From Polaromonas sp. UBA4122 (GTDB lineage Bacteria; Pseudomonadota; Gammaproteobacteria; Burkholderiales; Burkholderiaceae_C), in assembly GCA_002381615.1 (NCBI GenBank), contig DFWY01000053.1, positions 1 through 40,887 on the forward strand: DNA of 40,887 nt, given 5' to 3'. The position numbers and the translations under genes were made by a program. The notes beneath the pieces were generated by a model. The model did no database searches. It was not told the DNA's origin and saw nothing but the letters and a program-made list of their open reading frames with translations. Positions 1 through 7,532 of the stretch are shown piece after piece; positions within the stretch are counted from its first letter, which is position 1; each line of letters opens with the position of its first letter.

Positions 1-200
1 CGCGCTTAACTGTCGAACCCGGGAGAGCAGACCGACATTCTCACGGCGCTGACGATCAAAAAACCGACCCTAGTAAAGCCGCTATCCATACGAAGCTCGA
101 CCAAAATCTCATCACTGCATGGCTTGATCTGGGAAATAAAGCGGTCCATGGAGTCCTCTTGAACGACGGCAAAGCAGCGAAACCGGCCAGTGAAATTAGT
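1..200 (-). mobile_element. Possible transposase remnant (IS1380/IS4-like), edge-truncated
   Basis: Read on the minus strand, codons just downstream of position 149 give a stretch ending ILVELRMDSGFTR. After a frame change near 60-70 it continues as FFDRQRRENVGLLSRVRQL. The 'R.DSGF' motif followed by 'RRENVG...R' resembles the DDE region around the second catalytic Asp in IS1380-type transposases. There is no intact frame, and the segment runs off the window edge. It is a decayed or interrupted fragment at best. The assignment rests on short motif resemblance only and could be wrong. Confidence 0.35.
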
Positions 201-383
201 GGCGCGATCTACGGGAATCGGCCATCAAGCTGATGTTTGAAAATCTCTTCCAAAGCAGCCACCCAACCACTGGTTGTTTGGCTCGATCGAGTCATCGGAC
301 CATACAGGCGTTTCTTTCAACCACCGGACGCCAAGATGCGTGGTCTATTCCGCTTTGACCTCGTTATTTAATTTGAAAAACAA
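200..383. other. Unassigned sequence between transposase debris and gnd
   Basis: No convincing gene is visible here. The short open frames on both strands lack recognisable motifs. Base composition turns AT-rich from roughly 355 onward, just past the gnd stop, so the compositional boundary lies about here. Confidence 0.4.
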
Positions 384-1832
384 TTATGCTGAATATACTG
401 TTGAGGTTGTTTCGCCGCCTCTGCCTGTCCAATTTGTATGGAAATATTCTCCACGCGGTTTGTCAACTCTCTCATACTGATGCGCGCCGAAAAAATCTCT
501 CTGTGCCTGCAAAAGATTTGCCGGGAGGTTTTCGCTTCTGTACCCATCATAATAAGCTAATGCAGAGGACAAAGCGGGCGTAGGGATTCCATTCTTTATT
601 GCTTCGGCAAGTACATTTCTTAATGATTGTTGCGAGCTGGAAATTTTTTCCCTGAAAAATGGATCAAGTAAGAGATTTACAAGATCAGGATTCTGATCAA
701 AGGCCTCTTTTATTTTTCCAAGAAAAACAGACCGAATGATACATCCGCCGCGCCACATTAACGCTATACCACCGTAGTTTAGATTCCAACCAAATTCTTT
801 TGCCGCAGCACGCATTAATTGATAACCTTGCGTATAGGAAATAATTTTTGCCGCATATAAGGCTCTTCCAAGTTCATTGATGAAAATTTTTCTATCATCG
901 GAAAAATATGGTTTTGGGCCAGTTAATATTTTTGAAGCTAAAACTCTCTCCTCTTTCATTGAGGAGAGCACACGGGCAAAGACCGATTCAGTTATAAGTG
1001 TGAGTGGAACAGCAACATCAAGTGACGTAATTACCGTCCACTTGCCTGTTCCCTTTTGCCCTGCTTTGTCTAATATTTTATCAAGCAACGGAAGACCGTC
1101 TTCATCTTTAACCGCAAGAATGTCTCTTGTGATTTCAATTAAATAACTTTTCAGTTCACCTTCGCTCCATTCCTTAAACACATCGTACATTTCAGCAGAA
1201 GTCATTCCTAATAAGTTTCTCATGACATCATACACTTCACAAATAAGCTGCATGTCGCTGTATTCAATTCCGTTATGAACCATTTTTACGAAATGCCCAG
1301 CTCCTTCTTCTCCAATCCAATCACAACATGGAACACCATCATCAACTTTTGCAGCAATTGCCTGGAAGATCGGTTTTACACTTTCCCATGCTGCTTTAGA
1401 ACCGCCAGGCATTATTGAAGGTCCAAGCAAAGCTCCTTCTTCACCACCGGAAACTCCGGTACCTACATACAACAAATTCTTGCTTTCAAGCATTTTTGTT
1501 CTGCGTGTTGTATCTGAGAAATGAGAATTCCCACCATCAATAATAATACCTCCATTCTCAAGAAAAGGAATCAATGTTTCAATAATTTCATCAACTGGTT
1601 TTCCCGCTGGGACCATCAGCATAATTTTTCTTGGCAACTCTAAGGAGTCAATCAGTTCTTGAATTGAATAACATCCTTGAATATTTTTTCCTTTCCCTCT
1701 TCCAGTAACAAATTTTTCAACTTTTTCTTTTGAGATATCAAAAACGGAAACGGAAAATCCTTTTTTTTCCATATTGAGGACAAGATTTTCTCCCATTACT
1801 CCAACGCCAATTAATCCTATTTGAGAATTCAT
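384..1832 (-). CDS. gnd: 6-phosphogluconate dehydrogenase, decarboxylating
   Basis: This full-length 482-residue enzyme of the oxidative pentose phosphate pathway converts 6-phosphogluconate and NADP+ to ribulose 5-phosphate, CO2 and NADPH. Visible signatures are the N-terminal dinucleotide-binding motif GLIGVGVMGENL, the substrate loop GGNSHFSDTTRR near residue 100, and the catalytic block GHFVKMVHNGIEY near 180-192 with its Lys, His and Asn. The C-terminal tail FHTNWTGRGG..STVYSA is typical of the long dimeric form. The gene is strikingly AT-rich: two 60-base lines I counted are 35% and 42% G+C, against GC-rich neighbours. It sits alone between transposase remnants. Function is secure. Its presence here is either horizontal transfer with an IS or an assembly join. 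Confidence 0.93.
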   Translation of the reverse strand: MNSQIGLIGVGVMGENLVLNMEKKGFSVSVFDISKEKVEKFVTGRGKGKNIQGCYSIQELIDSLELPRKIMLMVPAGKPVDEIIETLIPFLENGGIIIDGGNSHFSDTTRRTKMLESKNLLYVGTGVSGGEEGALLGPSIMPGGSKAAWESVKPIFQAIAAKVDDGVPCCDWIGEEGAGHFVKMVHNGIEYSDMQLICEVYDVMRNLLGMTSAEMYDVFKEWSEGELKSYLIEITRDILAVKDEDGLPLLDKILDKAGQKGTGKWTVITSLDVAVPLTLITESVFARVLSSMKEERVLASKILTGPKPYFSDDRKIFINELGRALYAAKIISYTQGYQLMRAAAKEFGWNLNYGGIALMWRGGCIIRSVFLGKIKEAFDQNPDLVNLLLDPFFREKISSSQQSLRNVLAEAIKNGIPTPALSSALAYYDGYRSENLPANLLQAQRDFFGAHQYERVDKPRGEYFHTNWTGRGGETTSTVYSA

Positions 1833-1865
1833 ACTTTATTTTCCTGATTATTTAATTCTTCGGTA

Positions 1866-2075
1866 TTGGGTAATCCGCCCTTTTTGCATGGGAGCCAGAA
1901 GTAGGGTTACGCAGCCATGGCCATTCACTGCTTTGGAGTAAACCCGCGATGCCATGTTGGAGCGGTCGTGATTGTAGGACCACATCCACTGCGTGGCGTA
2001 CTTCTGCACCTCTTCAATGCTGGCCAGTGATACTGGGATAACCGCGGAGCCAGTGCCGGGGTCAAGGCTCGTCAA
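1866..2075 (-). mobile_element. IS3-family transposase (OrfB) C-terminal remnant
   Basis: The minus strand encodes SIEEVQKYATQWMWSYNHDRSNMA, the characteristic C-terminal block of IS3-family OrfB integrases. A +1 frame change then gives GFTPKQ, followed by a premature TGA and MAMAA plus TAA, matching the usual '..GFTPKQ.LAMAA' end. The transposase tail is therefore present but carries a frameshift and an extra stop. The sequence at 1869-1896 just beyond the tail may be the element's terminal repeat, but I could not find its partner. Only about 60 residues of the integrase remain. The remnant lies directly upstream of the foreign-looking gnd gene. Confidence 0.72.
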
Positions 2076-2128
2076 CTAATTTATTTGTCAGCGTCGCGTA
2101 GGTCTCACGTAACGGATGCAACACCCCA

Positions 2129-2410
2129 TTACTGGCGGGCCTCTTCAATAGCTGTCGTCGTCTGCAGCGCATGATCGGCAATTTGCGCAGAAACCAAAGC
2201 CAACGATGCCAGCGCATAAGTGCCGCTGATCACACCTTTGTAGGCCACTTCGGCAGCCACCGCGTCATTGCCCAAACCCTCGGTGGCGGCCACGATGCAT
2301 TCTTCAATGCTGCTCAAGCCCGCGTCGCCGTAAAGCTCTTCGCCTTCGTAGCTGACACGGTATTCGTACTGATCTTGTTCAATGGGGTCAATGTGGAAAC
2401 GCACGATCAT
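2129..2410 (-). CDS. Conserved hypothetical protein, 93 aa
   Basis: This small, acidic, Ala/Glu-rich protein begins MIVRFHIDPIEQDQYEYRVSYEGEELYG. It looks like a compact alpha/beta protein (an N-terminal strand pair, then helices) with no signal peptide, no transmembrane segment and no catalytic motif that I recognise. Its GC-rich codon use matches the betaproteobacterial core, so native sequence resumes here after the IS3 remnant. It lies 93 bases upstream of the flavoprotein gene on the same strand, separated from it by a copy of the intergenic repeat at 2467-2520. No function is proposed. Confidence 0.7.
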   Translation of the reverse strand: MIVRFHIDPIEQDQYEYRVSYEGEELYGDAGLSSIEECIVAATEGLGNDAVAAEVAYKGVISGTYALASLALVSAQIADHALQTTTAIEEARQ

Positions 2411-2466
2411 GACAAGCCCTTTTTCGTAAATGCTGGCGTGAAGCTGGAATTGAAAATTAAACCGCT

Positions 2467-2520
2467 ACCAAATTAATAGCTGCTTGCGCCCATCTTTATT
2501 GGGCTATAGGCCAAAATGAC
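2467..2520 (+). repeat. Dispersed intergenic repeat family A, copy 1
   Basis: It contains the core ATAGCTGCTTGCGCCC, then 9 bases, then GGGCTATAGGCC. GCCC and GGGC can form a short hairpin. Related copies occur at 3976-4032, 32092-32152 and 32314-32384, with a looser one at 34741-34795. The 3' end overlaps the stop of the flavoprotein gene, which is the end of a minus-strand gene. Confidence 0.7.
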
Positions 2521-3907
2521 TTAGAACACCCTGTCCGGCGGCGCGTCCGCTGGCAAAACAGGCGGTGAGCAGGTAGCCGCCCGTGGGCGCTTCCCAGTCG
2601 AGCATTTCACCGGCGCAAAACACCGGCTGACCAGCGCCCTCCGGCATTTTGACTCGCAGTTGTGCATCCATCCCCTCAAACATCACGCCACCCGCGCTGC
2701 TGATGGCTTCGTCAATCGGCCTGGCGGCCAGCACGCGCACGGGCAATGCCTTGATGCCTGCGGCGAGTTGGACGGGGTCGGCAATGGCCTCTTTGTCCAG
2801 CAGTTCATACAGCATGGCGGCCTTGATGCCGTCGAGGTTCAAGCGGCTTTTGAGGTGGCTGGAGAGCGAACGCGAGCCACGCGGGTGACGCACCTCGACC
2901 AGTACCTGCTCGGGCGACTTGTCGGGCAGCAAGTCGAGCAGAAAGGTGGCGCTGCCGTGGGCCGCAATCTCGTCGCGCAGCAGGCTGGAGACGGCGTAGA
3001 TCAGGCTGCCTTCCACGCCGGTGGCAGTGGCGACGAACTCGCCTTTGCGGCTGAAGGTGCGGCCTTGGGAGTCGGTGAAGTGGATGGCGACCGACTTGAA
3101 GGGCTGACCGGCGAAGCGGCTGGCAAAGTGCTCTGTCCAGCCCGCTTGCGGTGGCTTGCCCTGGCCGATGAGCTCTTTTAAAAACTCGCGGCGCGTTTCT
3201 CCCTGCTCTGCGGCGTCCGCAGCTTGCCGGGCTTCGCTGGCAGGCCGCGGCGCCACGTCAAAACCGCAGTTGGAGGGCTGCAAAGGCGCGAAGGCAACGC
3301 CGCGCGCTGCCAGCAGCGGCACCCACGCGCCGTCGGACCCCAAGCGCGCCCAGCTGCCACCGCCCAGCGCCAGCACCACGGCGTCGGCCTGCGCCTGCAC
3401 TTCGCCAGCGGGGGTTGAAAATTTCAGCGCGCCATCATCGGCCCAGCCCAGCCAGCGATGGCGCATGGAAAACTGCACACCGGCGTTGCGCAGGCGATGC
3501 AGCCAGGCGCGCAGCAGCGGCGCGGCTTTCATGTCCTTTGGAAACACCCGGCCCGAGCTGCCGATAAAGGTCTCCACGCCCAAGGCTCCAGCCCAGGCAC
3601 GAAGCTCGCTGGGGCCGAACGCGGCGATCAGCGGCTGCATCTGCGCGCTGCGCTCGCCATAGCGGCTCATAAACGCATCCGGCGCCTCGGAATGGGTGAG
3701 GTTCAGTCCGCCCTTGCCCGCCAGCAAAAATTTGCGGCCTACCGAAGGCATTGCGTCGTAAACCTGCACAGAAAGAGCCGGGCCGGCACTGGCCAGCACT
3801 TCAGCCGCCATCAGGCCTGCGGGGCCGCCGCCGATGACGGCGACGCGCAGCGGATGAATCTGGTTGGCAAGAGGTGTTGAGTGGTTCAAGGAGAAATCCG
3901 TCTGCAC
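2504..3907 (-). CDS. NAD(P)/FAD-dependent oxidoreductase, HI0933/YhiN-like flavoprotein (PP_4765-type)
   Basis: This 467-residue flavoprotein opens with the Rossmann FAD-binding motif VAVIGGGPAGLMAAEVL at about residues 23-39. It goes on with the HI0933-family signature GRKFLLAGKGGLNLTHSE near 60 and closes with the FAD-contacting GGYLLTACFASGRAAGQG near the C-terminus. The layout matches the TIGR03862/PP_4765 subgroup of uncharacterised 'aminoacetone oxidase-like' flavoproteins. The substrate is unknown. It has no signal peptide and should be cytoplasmic. It stands alone between copies of the family A repeat. The chosen ATG is the first in frame and leaves about 20 residues before the Rossmann strand. 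Confidence 0.85.
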   Translation of the reverse strand: MQTDFSLNHSTPLANQIHPLRVAVIGGGPAGLMAAEVLASAGPALSVQVYDAMPSVGRKFLLAGKGGLNLTHSEAPDAFMSRYGERSAQMQPLIAAFGPSELRAWAGALGVETFIGSSGRVFPKDMKAAPLLRAWLHRLRNAGVQFSMRHRWLGWADDGALKFSTPAGEVQAQADAVVLALGGGSWARLGSDGAWVPLLAARGVAFAPLQPSNCGFDVAPRPASEARQAADAAEQGETRREFLKELIGQGKPPQAGWTEHFASRFAGQPFKSVAIHFTDSQGRTFSRKGEFVATATGVEGSLIYAVSSLLRDEIAAHGSATFLLDLLPDKSPEQVLVEVRHPRGSRSLSSHLKSRLNLDGIKAAMLYELLDKEAIADPVQLAAGIKALPVRVLAARPIDEAISSAGGVMFEGMDAQLRVKMPEGAGQPVFCAGEMLDWEAPTGGYLLTACFASGRAAGQGVLSHFGL

Positions 3908-3975
3908 AGGGTGGCAATTTGAGGTCGAAACTGGAGGTCAAGTGCTTGCCGGAACTTCTTCCCCGGCAAAGATTG

Positions 3976-4032
3976 CTCTTTATTTGATAGCTGCTTGAGC
4001 CCGTAAATAGGGGGCTGCAATCCAAAAAGGCT
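3976..4032 (+). repeat. Dispersed intergenic repeat family A, copy 2
   Basis: TTTGATAGCTGCTTGAGCCC is followed by 7 bases and GGGGGCTGCAATCC. It aligns with copy 1 over the ATAGCTGCTTG.GCCC core and the GGGCT right arm. It lies in the 226-base gap between the flavoprotein gene and the addA-like gene, which otherwise shows no gene. Confidence 0.65.
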
Positions 4033-4133
4033 TGGAATCTGTATATCAGGTAGACCCCAAGCCGGTTTGCGGGAGACCTTGATTATTGCAGTTGCATGGT
4101 TGGCGCCAACCCGCTGTTGACCACCGGGCGCGC

Positions 4134-7100
4134 TCAGGCAAGCTCCACCACCGTCCCCTGCCCAGTCAGAAAAGCGGCTTTCACCGTGGCGTCGGGGTAA
4201 ATCAACTGCACCGCCGCCCGGTAAGCTTGCAGCTGAGCGACCAGCGCAGGCTGCTGCTGCGGTGTGATCGCCGATTTGTAGTCAAGCACCCACCACTGGC
4301 TTTCGTAACATGCGTCTTTGCGCTGCACCAGGCGGTCCAGCCGCAGTGGCTGACCCTGGTAGACCAGATCCACCTCGTTGCCATGCCAGGCCACTGCATC
4401 CTGGCGCCAAGCCCAAGCGCCTTCCCCGGCGAAAATGCGCTGCGCGAGGGCGGCCGCCTCTGCGGCTTGCGCCGGGCTGAGGCGAAACTCGCGTGCCACG
4501 GCCGTCACCTGCTGAGGAGACACCGCGCCGCCCCACTCCAGCAGGCGGTGCATGGCCTTGCCGATGCGGGCGATGATGGAATCCTCGTCTTCACGCGCTT
4601 CGACTGACGGTTTGGCCGCCATCATTTCAGGCAGCCGGGGCAGTTCAGGCAGGTTGAAGACGCTGGTGTCCCGGGCGGCCGAACCCGCCAAGGCGGCCTC
4701 TTTTGCCACCGGCACCGCCAATTCATCCACCAGGCCCTGCAAGCGCTGCCACCAGCTGTCGGTGGTTACGCGGTGGGGTTCAATCGATGAGATCACCAGG
4801 GTATGGCGGGCCCGCGTCAAGGCCACATACAGCGCATTGAGCTCTTCGCGCTTGCGTGCGGCCTGCTCGCTGGCCAGCGCCTCTTCGGCACAGGCCGGGG
4901 GGCGGCCTTCGCTGACCAGGAACACAAATTTTTGGGGTTCAGTGGCCTCGCCGGGCCAGTCCACCAGCACGCTCATGCTGTCGGCATTGCGCTCTACCGT
5001 GTCGGTGTCCAGCAGCAGCACGGCCTCGGCCTCCAGTCCTTTGGCGCCGTGAATGGTCAGCAGGCGAACGGCGCCCGTGCTGACGCTAGCGGGCGCCAGT
5101 GTGCCACCCGCCTTGAGCGCGCGGACAAAGCCATAGGGCGTGGCGTAGCGCCCACCATCGAGCGCCAGCGACACACCCAGCAACGCGCGCAGGTTGGCCA
5201 GCACGGTGTTGCGCTGGGCTGCGGGCGCGGCGGCCACAAAGCGGGCCAGCACATCGCCGTCGTCATAAATGCCTTGCAAGGCGTCGTGCGGTGGCAAACG
5301 GTCCAGCCAGCCCTTCCATCGGGCAAAAATAGCGCCCAGCCCCTGCAAATCGGGCGCAAGCAGCTCTGTTTTTTGTAGCAGTACGTACCACGGCGCTCGC
5401 AACTCGCGTTGCAGCAGCGCGAGATGCACCAGGCTGGAATCGGCCAGGCCAAACAGCGGCGAGCGCAGCGCGCGCGCCAGTGACAAGTCGTGCTGCGGAG
5501 ACACCAGCACATCCAGCAGCGCCACCACGTCCAGCACTTCGCAGCAGTCGATCAGGTCGGTTTTTTCGCCAATCTGCGCCGGAATGTGCAGCGCCCGCAA
5601 CTCGTCCTGCAGGGGCAGCAAACCCGCCCGTTTGCGCGACAGCACCATCACCTCTTGCGGCTTGAGGCCGCCAGCGAGTTGATCAAAGATCCATGCGGCG
5701 GCCTGCCGCGCTTCAAGCGTGCGCAGGGTTTCTTCGGGCAGCTCGCGTGGCGTGGTGAGGCTGTCGCGCCAGCCGGCGCTGAGCGGAGAATCGTCAGCGT
5801 CTTTGGCGCGCGGTATGGGCGGTAAACGGCCGGTTTCGCCCACCCTTTTTGAGTCCGTGGTGTGCTCGCGAAAGCCGTCGTAGCCGTCAAGCTCGCGTGC
5901 CTTGCCCATGGCGGCGTTGACAGTGTCAATCACGGCCAGGGCGTTGCGACGGGTGTGGTCGCAACTGAGCAAGTCGCCACCCAGGCCTTGCACCACAAAG
6001 GCCTGCGCAGCGCGAAACACCTGCGGCTCGGCGCGCCGAAAGCGGTAAATGCTTTGCTTGGGGTCGCCCACCAGGAACACGCTGGGCGCCGAGCCAGCCC
6101 CGGAATAACCTGTCAGCCAGGATGAGAGCGCCTGCCACTGCAGCGGGTTGGTGTCCTGAAACTCGTCAATCATCAAATGCTTGATGCGCGCGTCCAGCCG
6201 CTCCTGCACCCAACCCGACAACACCGGGTCACTCAACATGACCAGGGCGGCCCGCTCGACGTCGTTCATGTCAACCCAGCCATGCTCGCGCTTGAGTTGC
6301 GTGAACTGCGCAATCAGCGCGCGCGTCAGGCGGGCCATGCGCTGCTGGTAACCCCAAGCTTCATGCTGCTGGCTGGCCGCCACCACGCGCAGCACCAGGT
6401 CCTGCGCTTGTCGCACGCGCTCAATGCCGACGATCTTTTCGCCGAATCTGCGCGGCGTGCCTTTTTCGGTCAGCAGCGCAATGAACACTGCGGGCATATC
6501 CTGCGCCGTCAGAGCCTGCTCCAGCTCCACGCCTTTGGCCGAGAACGTTGGCGCACTGGCGCGGCCCAGGGCTTTGGCGGCGTCCAGCAGCAGCTGGTGG
6601 TTGGCAGGGATGGCGGTGAGGCAATCCTCGGGCGCGTTCAGACCTGCAAACTCGGGGAACTGCACGCCAAAGGGCTGCACCGAAGCCTCGACCATGCCTT
6701 TTTCGTCAGCCAGCGTGAATTCGGTTCGCTTGTCCAGCGCGGTTTGCAGGGCCTTGTCGGTCTGGAAGCGCCCATGGATCCGCACCACGGCTTCAAAGTC
6801 GGCCTTCAGCAGCGCATCGGCCACCACCGCCGCGTAAAACCGCCGCCACACCAGCACCCGGGCCGGGGCATCGTCTTCCAGCAGCTCGTAATTGACCGGC
6901 AGGCCCAGCCTTTGCAACACGGCCACGGGCGCGCTGCGCAGCAAGGCGGCAAACCAGCTGTGAAAGGTGCGAATCTGCACCGAACGACCGCTGACCAGCA
7001 TGGATCGGTATAAATTTGATAGCTGCTCACGCACGTCCTGCCTGGCATTGGGGCCGATTTGGCTTGTAAGGCCGCGCAGTACCAGTTCGCGCTGCAGCGT

Positions 7101-7391
7101 CGCATCGTCGGCGTGGGCAAAGGCCTTGAGCCATTCATCAAGCCGCTCACGCATTTCACCAGCGGCTTTTTTGGTGAAGGTGATGGCCAGGATTTCGTGC
7201 GGGCGGACCTGGGCGTCTGAGTTGGCATCCGCGCCGTCAAGCAAGGCGCGCACGATGCGCGACACCAGCATCCAGGTTTTTCCCGCGCCAGCGCAGGCTT
7301 CAACCGCCACGCTGCGCCGCGGGTCACAGGCGATGGCATAAAACGCGTCGGCGGAAACCGGCTCGCCATTGCACTCGTAGGCGGCGTTCAT
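4134..7391 (-). CDS. addA: UvrD/RecB-type helicase-nuclease, AddA-like
   Basis: This 1085-residue superfamily 1A helicase has a C-terminal RecB-type nuclease. In order: Walker A ACAGAGKTW (about residue 37), FTKKAAGEMRERL (about 75), DEXX-box DEFQDTNPLQW (about 410), motif III GDPKQSIYRFRRAE (about 447), motif V LTIHGAKGLEAE (about 780), motif VI YVALTRARHTLVIS (about 857), then the nuclease signature RLDRLV..WVLDYKSA near 1025-1040. It should resect double-strand DNA ends with the AddB-like partner encoded just upstream (136-base gap) as the RecBCD alternative in recombinational repair. Length and domain order suit AddA. In Burkholderiales the pair is often annotated only generically, so the symbol is by architecture. 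Confidence 0.85.
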   Translation of the reverse strand: MNAAYECNGEPVSADAFYAIACDPRRSVAVEACAGAGKTWMLVSRIVRALLDGADANSDAQVRPHEILAITFTKKAAGEMRERLDEWLKAFAHADDATLQRELVLRGLTSQIGPNARQDVREQLSNLYRSMLVSGRSVQIRTFHSWFAALLRSAPVAVLQRLGLPVNYELLEDDAPARVLVWRRFYAAVVADALLKADFEAVVRIHGRFQTDKALQTALDKRTEFTLADEKGMVEASVQPFGVQFPEFAGLNAPEDCLTAIPANHQLLLDAAKALGRASAPTFSAKGVELEQALTAQDMPAVFIALLTEKGTPRRFGEKIVGIERVRQAQDLVLRVVAASQQHEAWGYQQRMARLTRALIAQFTQLKREHGWVDMNDVERAALVMLSDPVLSGWVQERLDARIKHLMIDEFQDTNPLQWQALSSWLTGYSGAGSAPSVFLVGDPKQSIYRFRRAEPQVFRAAQAFVVQGLGGDLLSCDHTRRNALAVIDTVNAAMGKARELDGYDGFREHTTDSKRVGETGRLPPIPRAKDADDSPLSAGWRDSLTTPRELPEETLRTLEARQAAAWIFDQLAGGLKPQEVMVLSRKRAGLLPLQDELRALHIPAQIGEKTDLIDCCEVLDVVALLDVLVSPQHDLSLARALRSPLFGLADSSLVHLALLQRELRAPWYVLLQKTELLAPDLQGLGAIFARWKGWLDRLPPHDALQGIYDDGDVLARFVAAAPAAQRNTVLANLRALLGVSLALDGGRYATPYGFVRALKAGGTLAPASVSTGAVRLLTIHGAKGLEAEAVLLLDTDTVERNADSMSVLVDWPGEATEPQKFVFLVSEGRPPACAEEALASEQAARKREELNALYVALTRARHTLVISSIEPHRVTTDSWWQRLQGLVDELAVPVAKEAALAGSAARDTSVFNLPELPRLPEMMAAKPSVEAREDEDSIIARIGKAMHRLLEWGGAVSPQQVTAVAREFRLSPAQAAEAAALAQRIFAGEGAWAWRQDAVAWHGNEVDLVYQGQPLRLDRLVQRKDACYESQWWVLDYKSAITPQQQPALVAQLQAYRAAVQLIYPDATVKAAFLTGQGTVVELA

Positions 7392-7457
7392 GTCAGGTCT
7401 CCGTCATCGTGGCGCTTGCTTGCAGTGTGAAGCGCGCGGGCCAAAGGCCGCAGCGCC

Positions 7458-7532
7458 GGGCCGCCCCAAGCAAGGCCAGCCCCCTCGGGGGGCAGAGAGT
7501 TACACGAAGTGAACGAACGTGGGGGCATCATG
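7458..7532 (+). repeat. Dispersed repeat family B, copy 1 (between addB and addA)
   Basis: This GC-rich segment runs GGCCGCCCCAAG, then CCCCCTCGGGGGGCAG, then CACGAAGTG and CGTGGGGGC. The central CCCCC..GGGGG is a strong hairpin. The same ordered blocks recur at 12190-12262 between rho and rpmE2. The right end overlaps the stop codon of the addB-like gene. Confidence 0.65.

Noticed and set aside
6177-7013. Plus-strand open frame of 278 codons opposite the addA-like gene
   Set aside because: It is a shadow of the helicase gene in a GC-rich region, with no recognisable motif or ribosome binding site.
7005-7030. Apparent family A repeat word (TTTGATAGCTGCT) inside the addA-like gene
   Set aside because: Only about 13 bases match, the right arm is missing, and the reading frame through it is normal helicase sequence, so it is probably chance.
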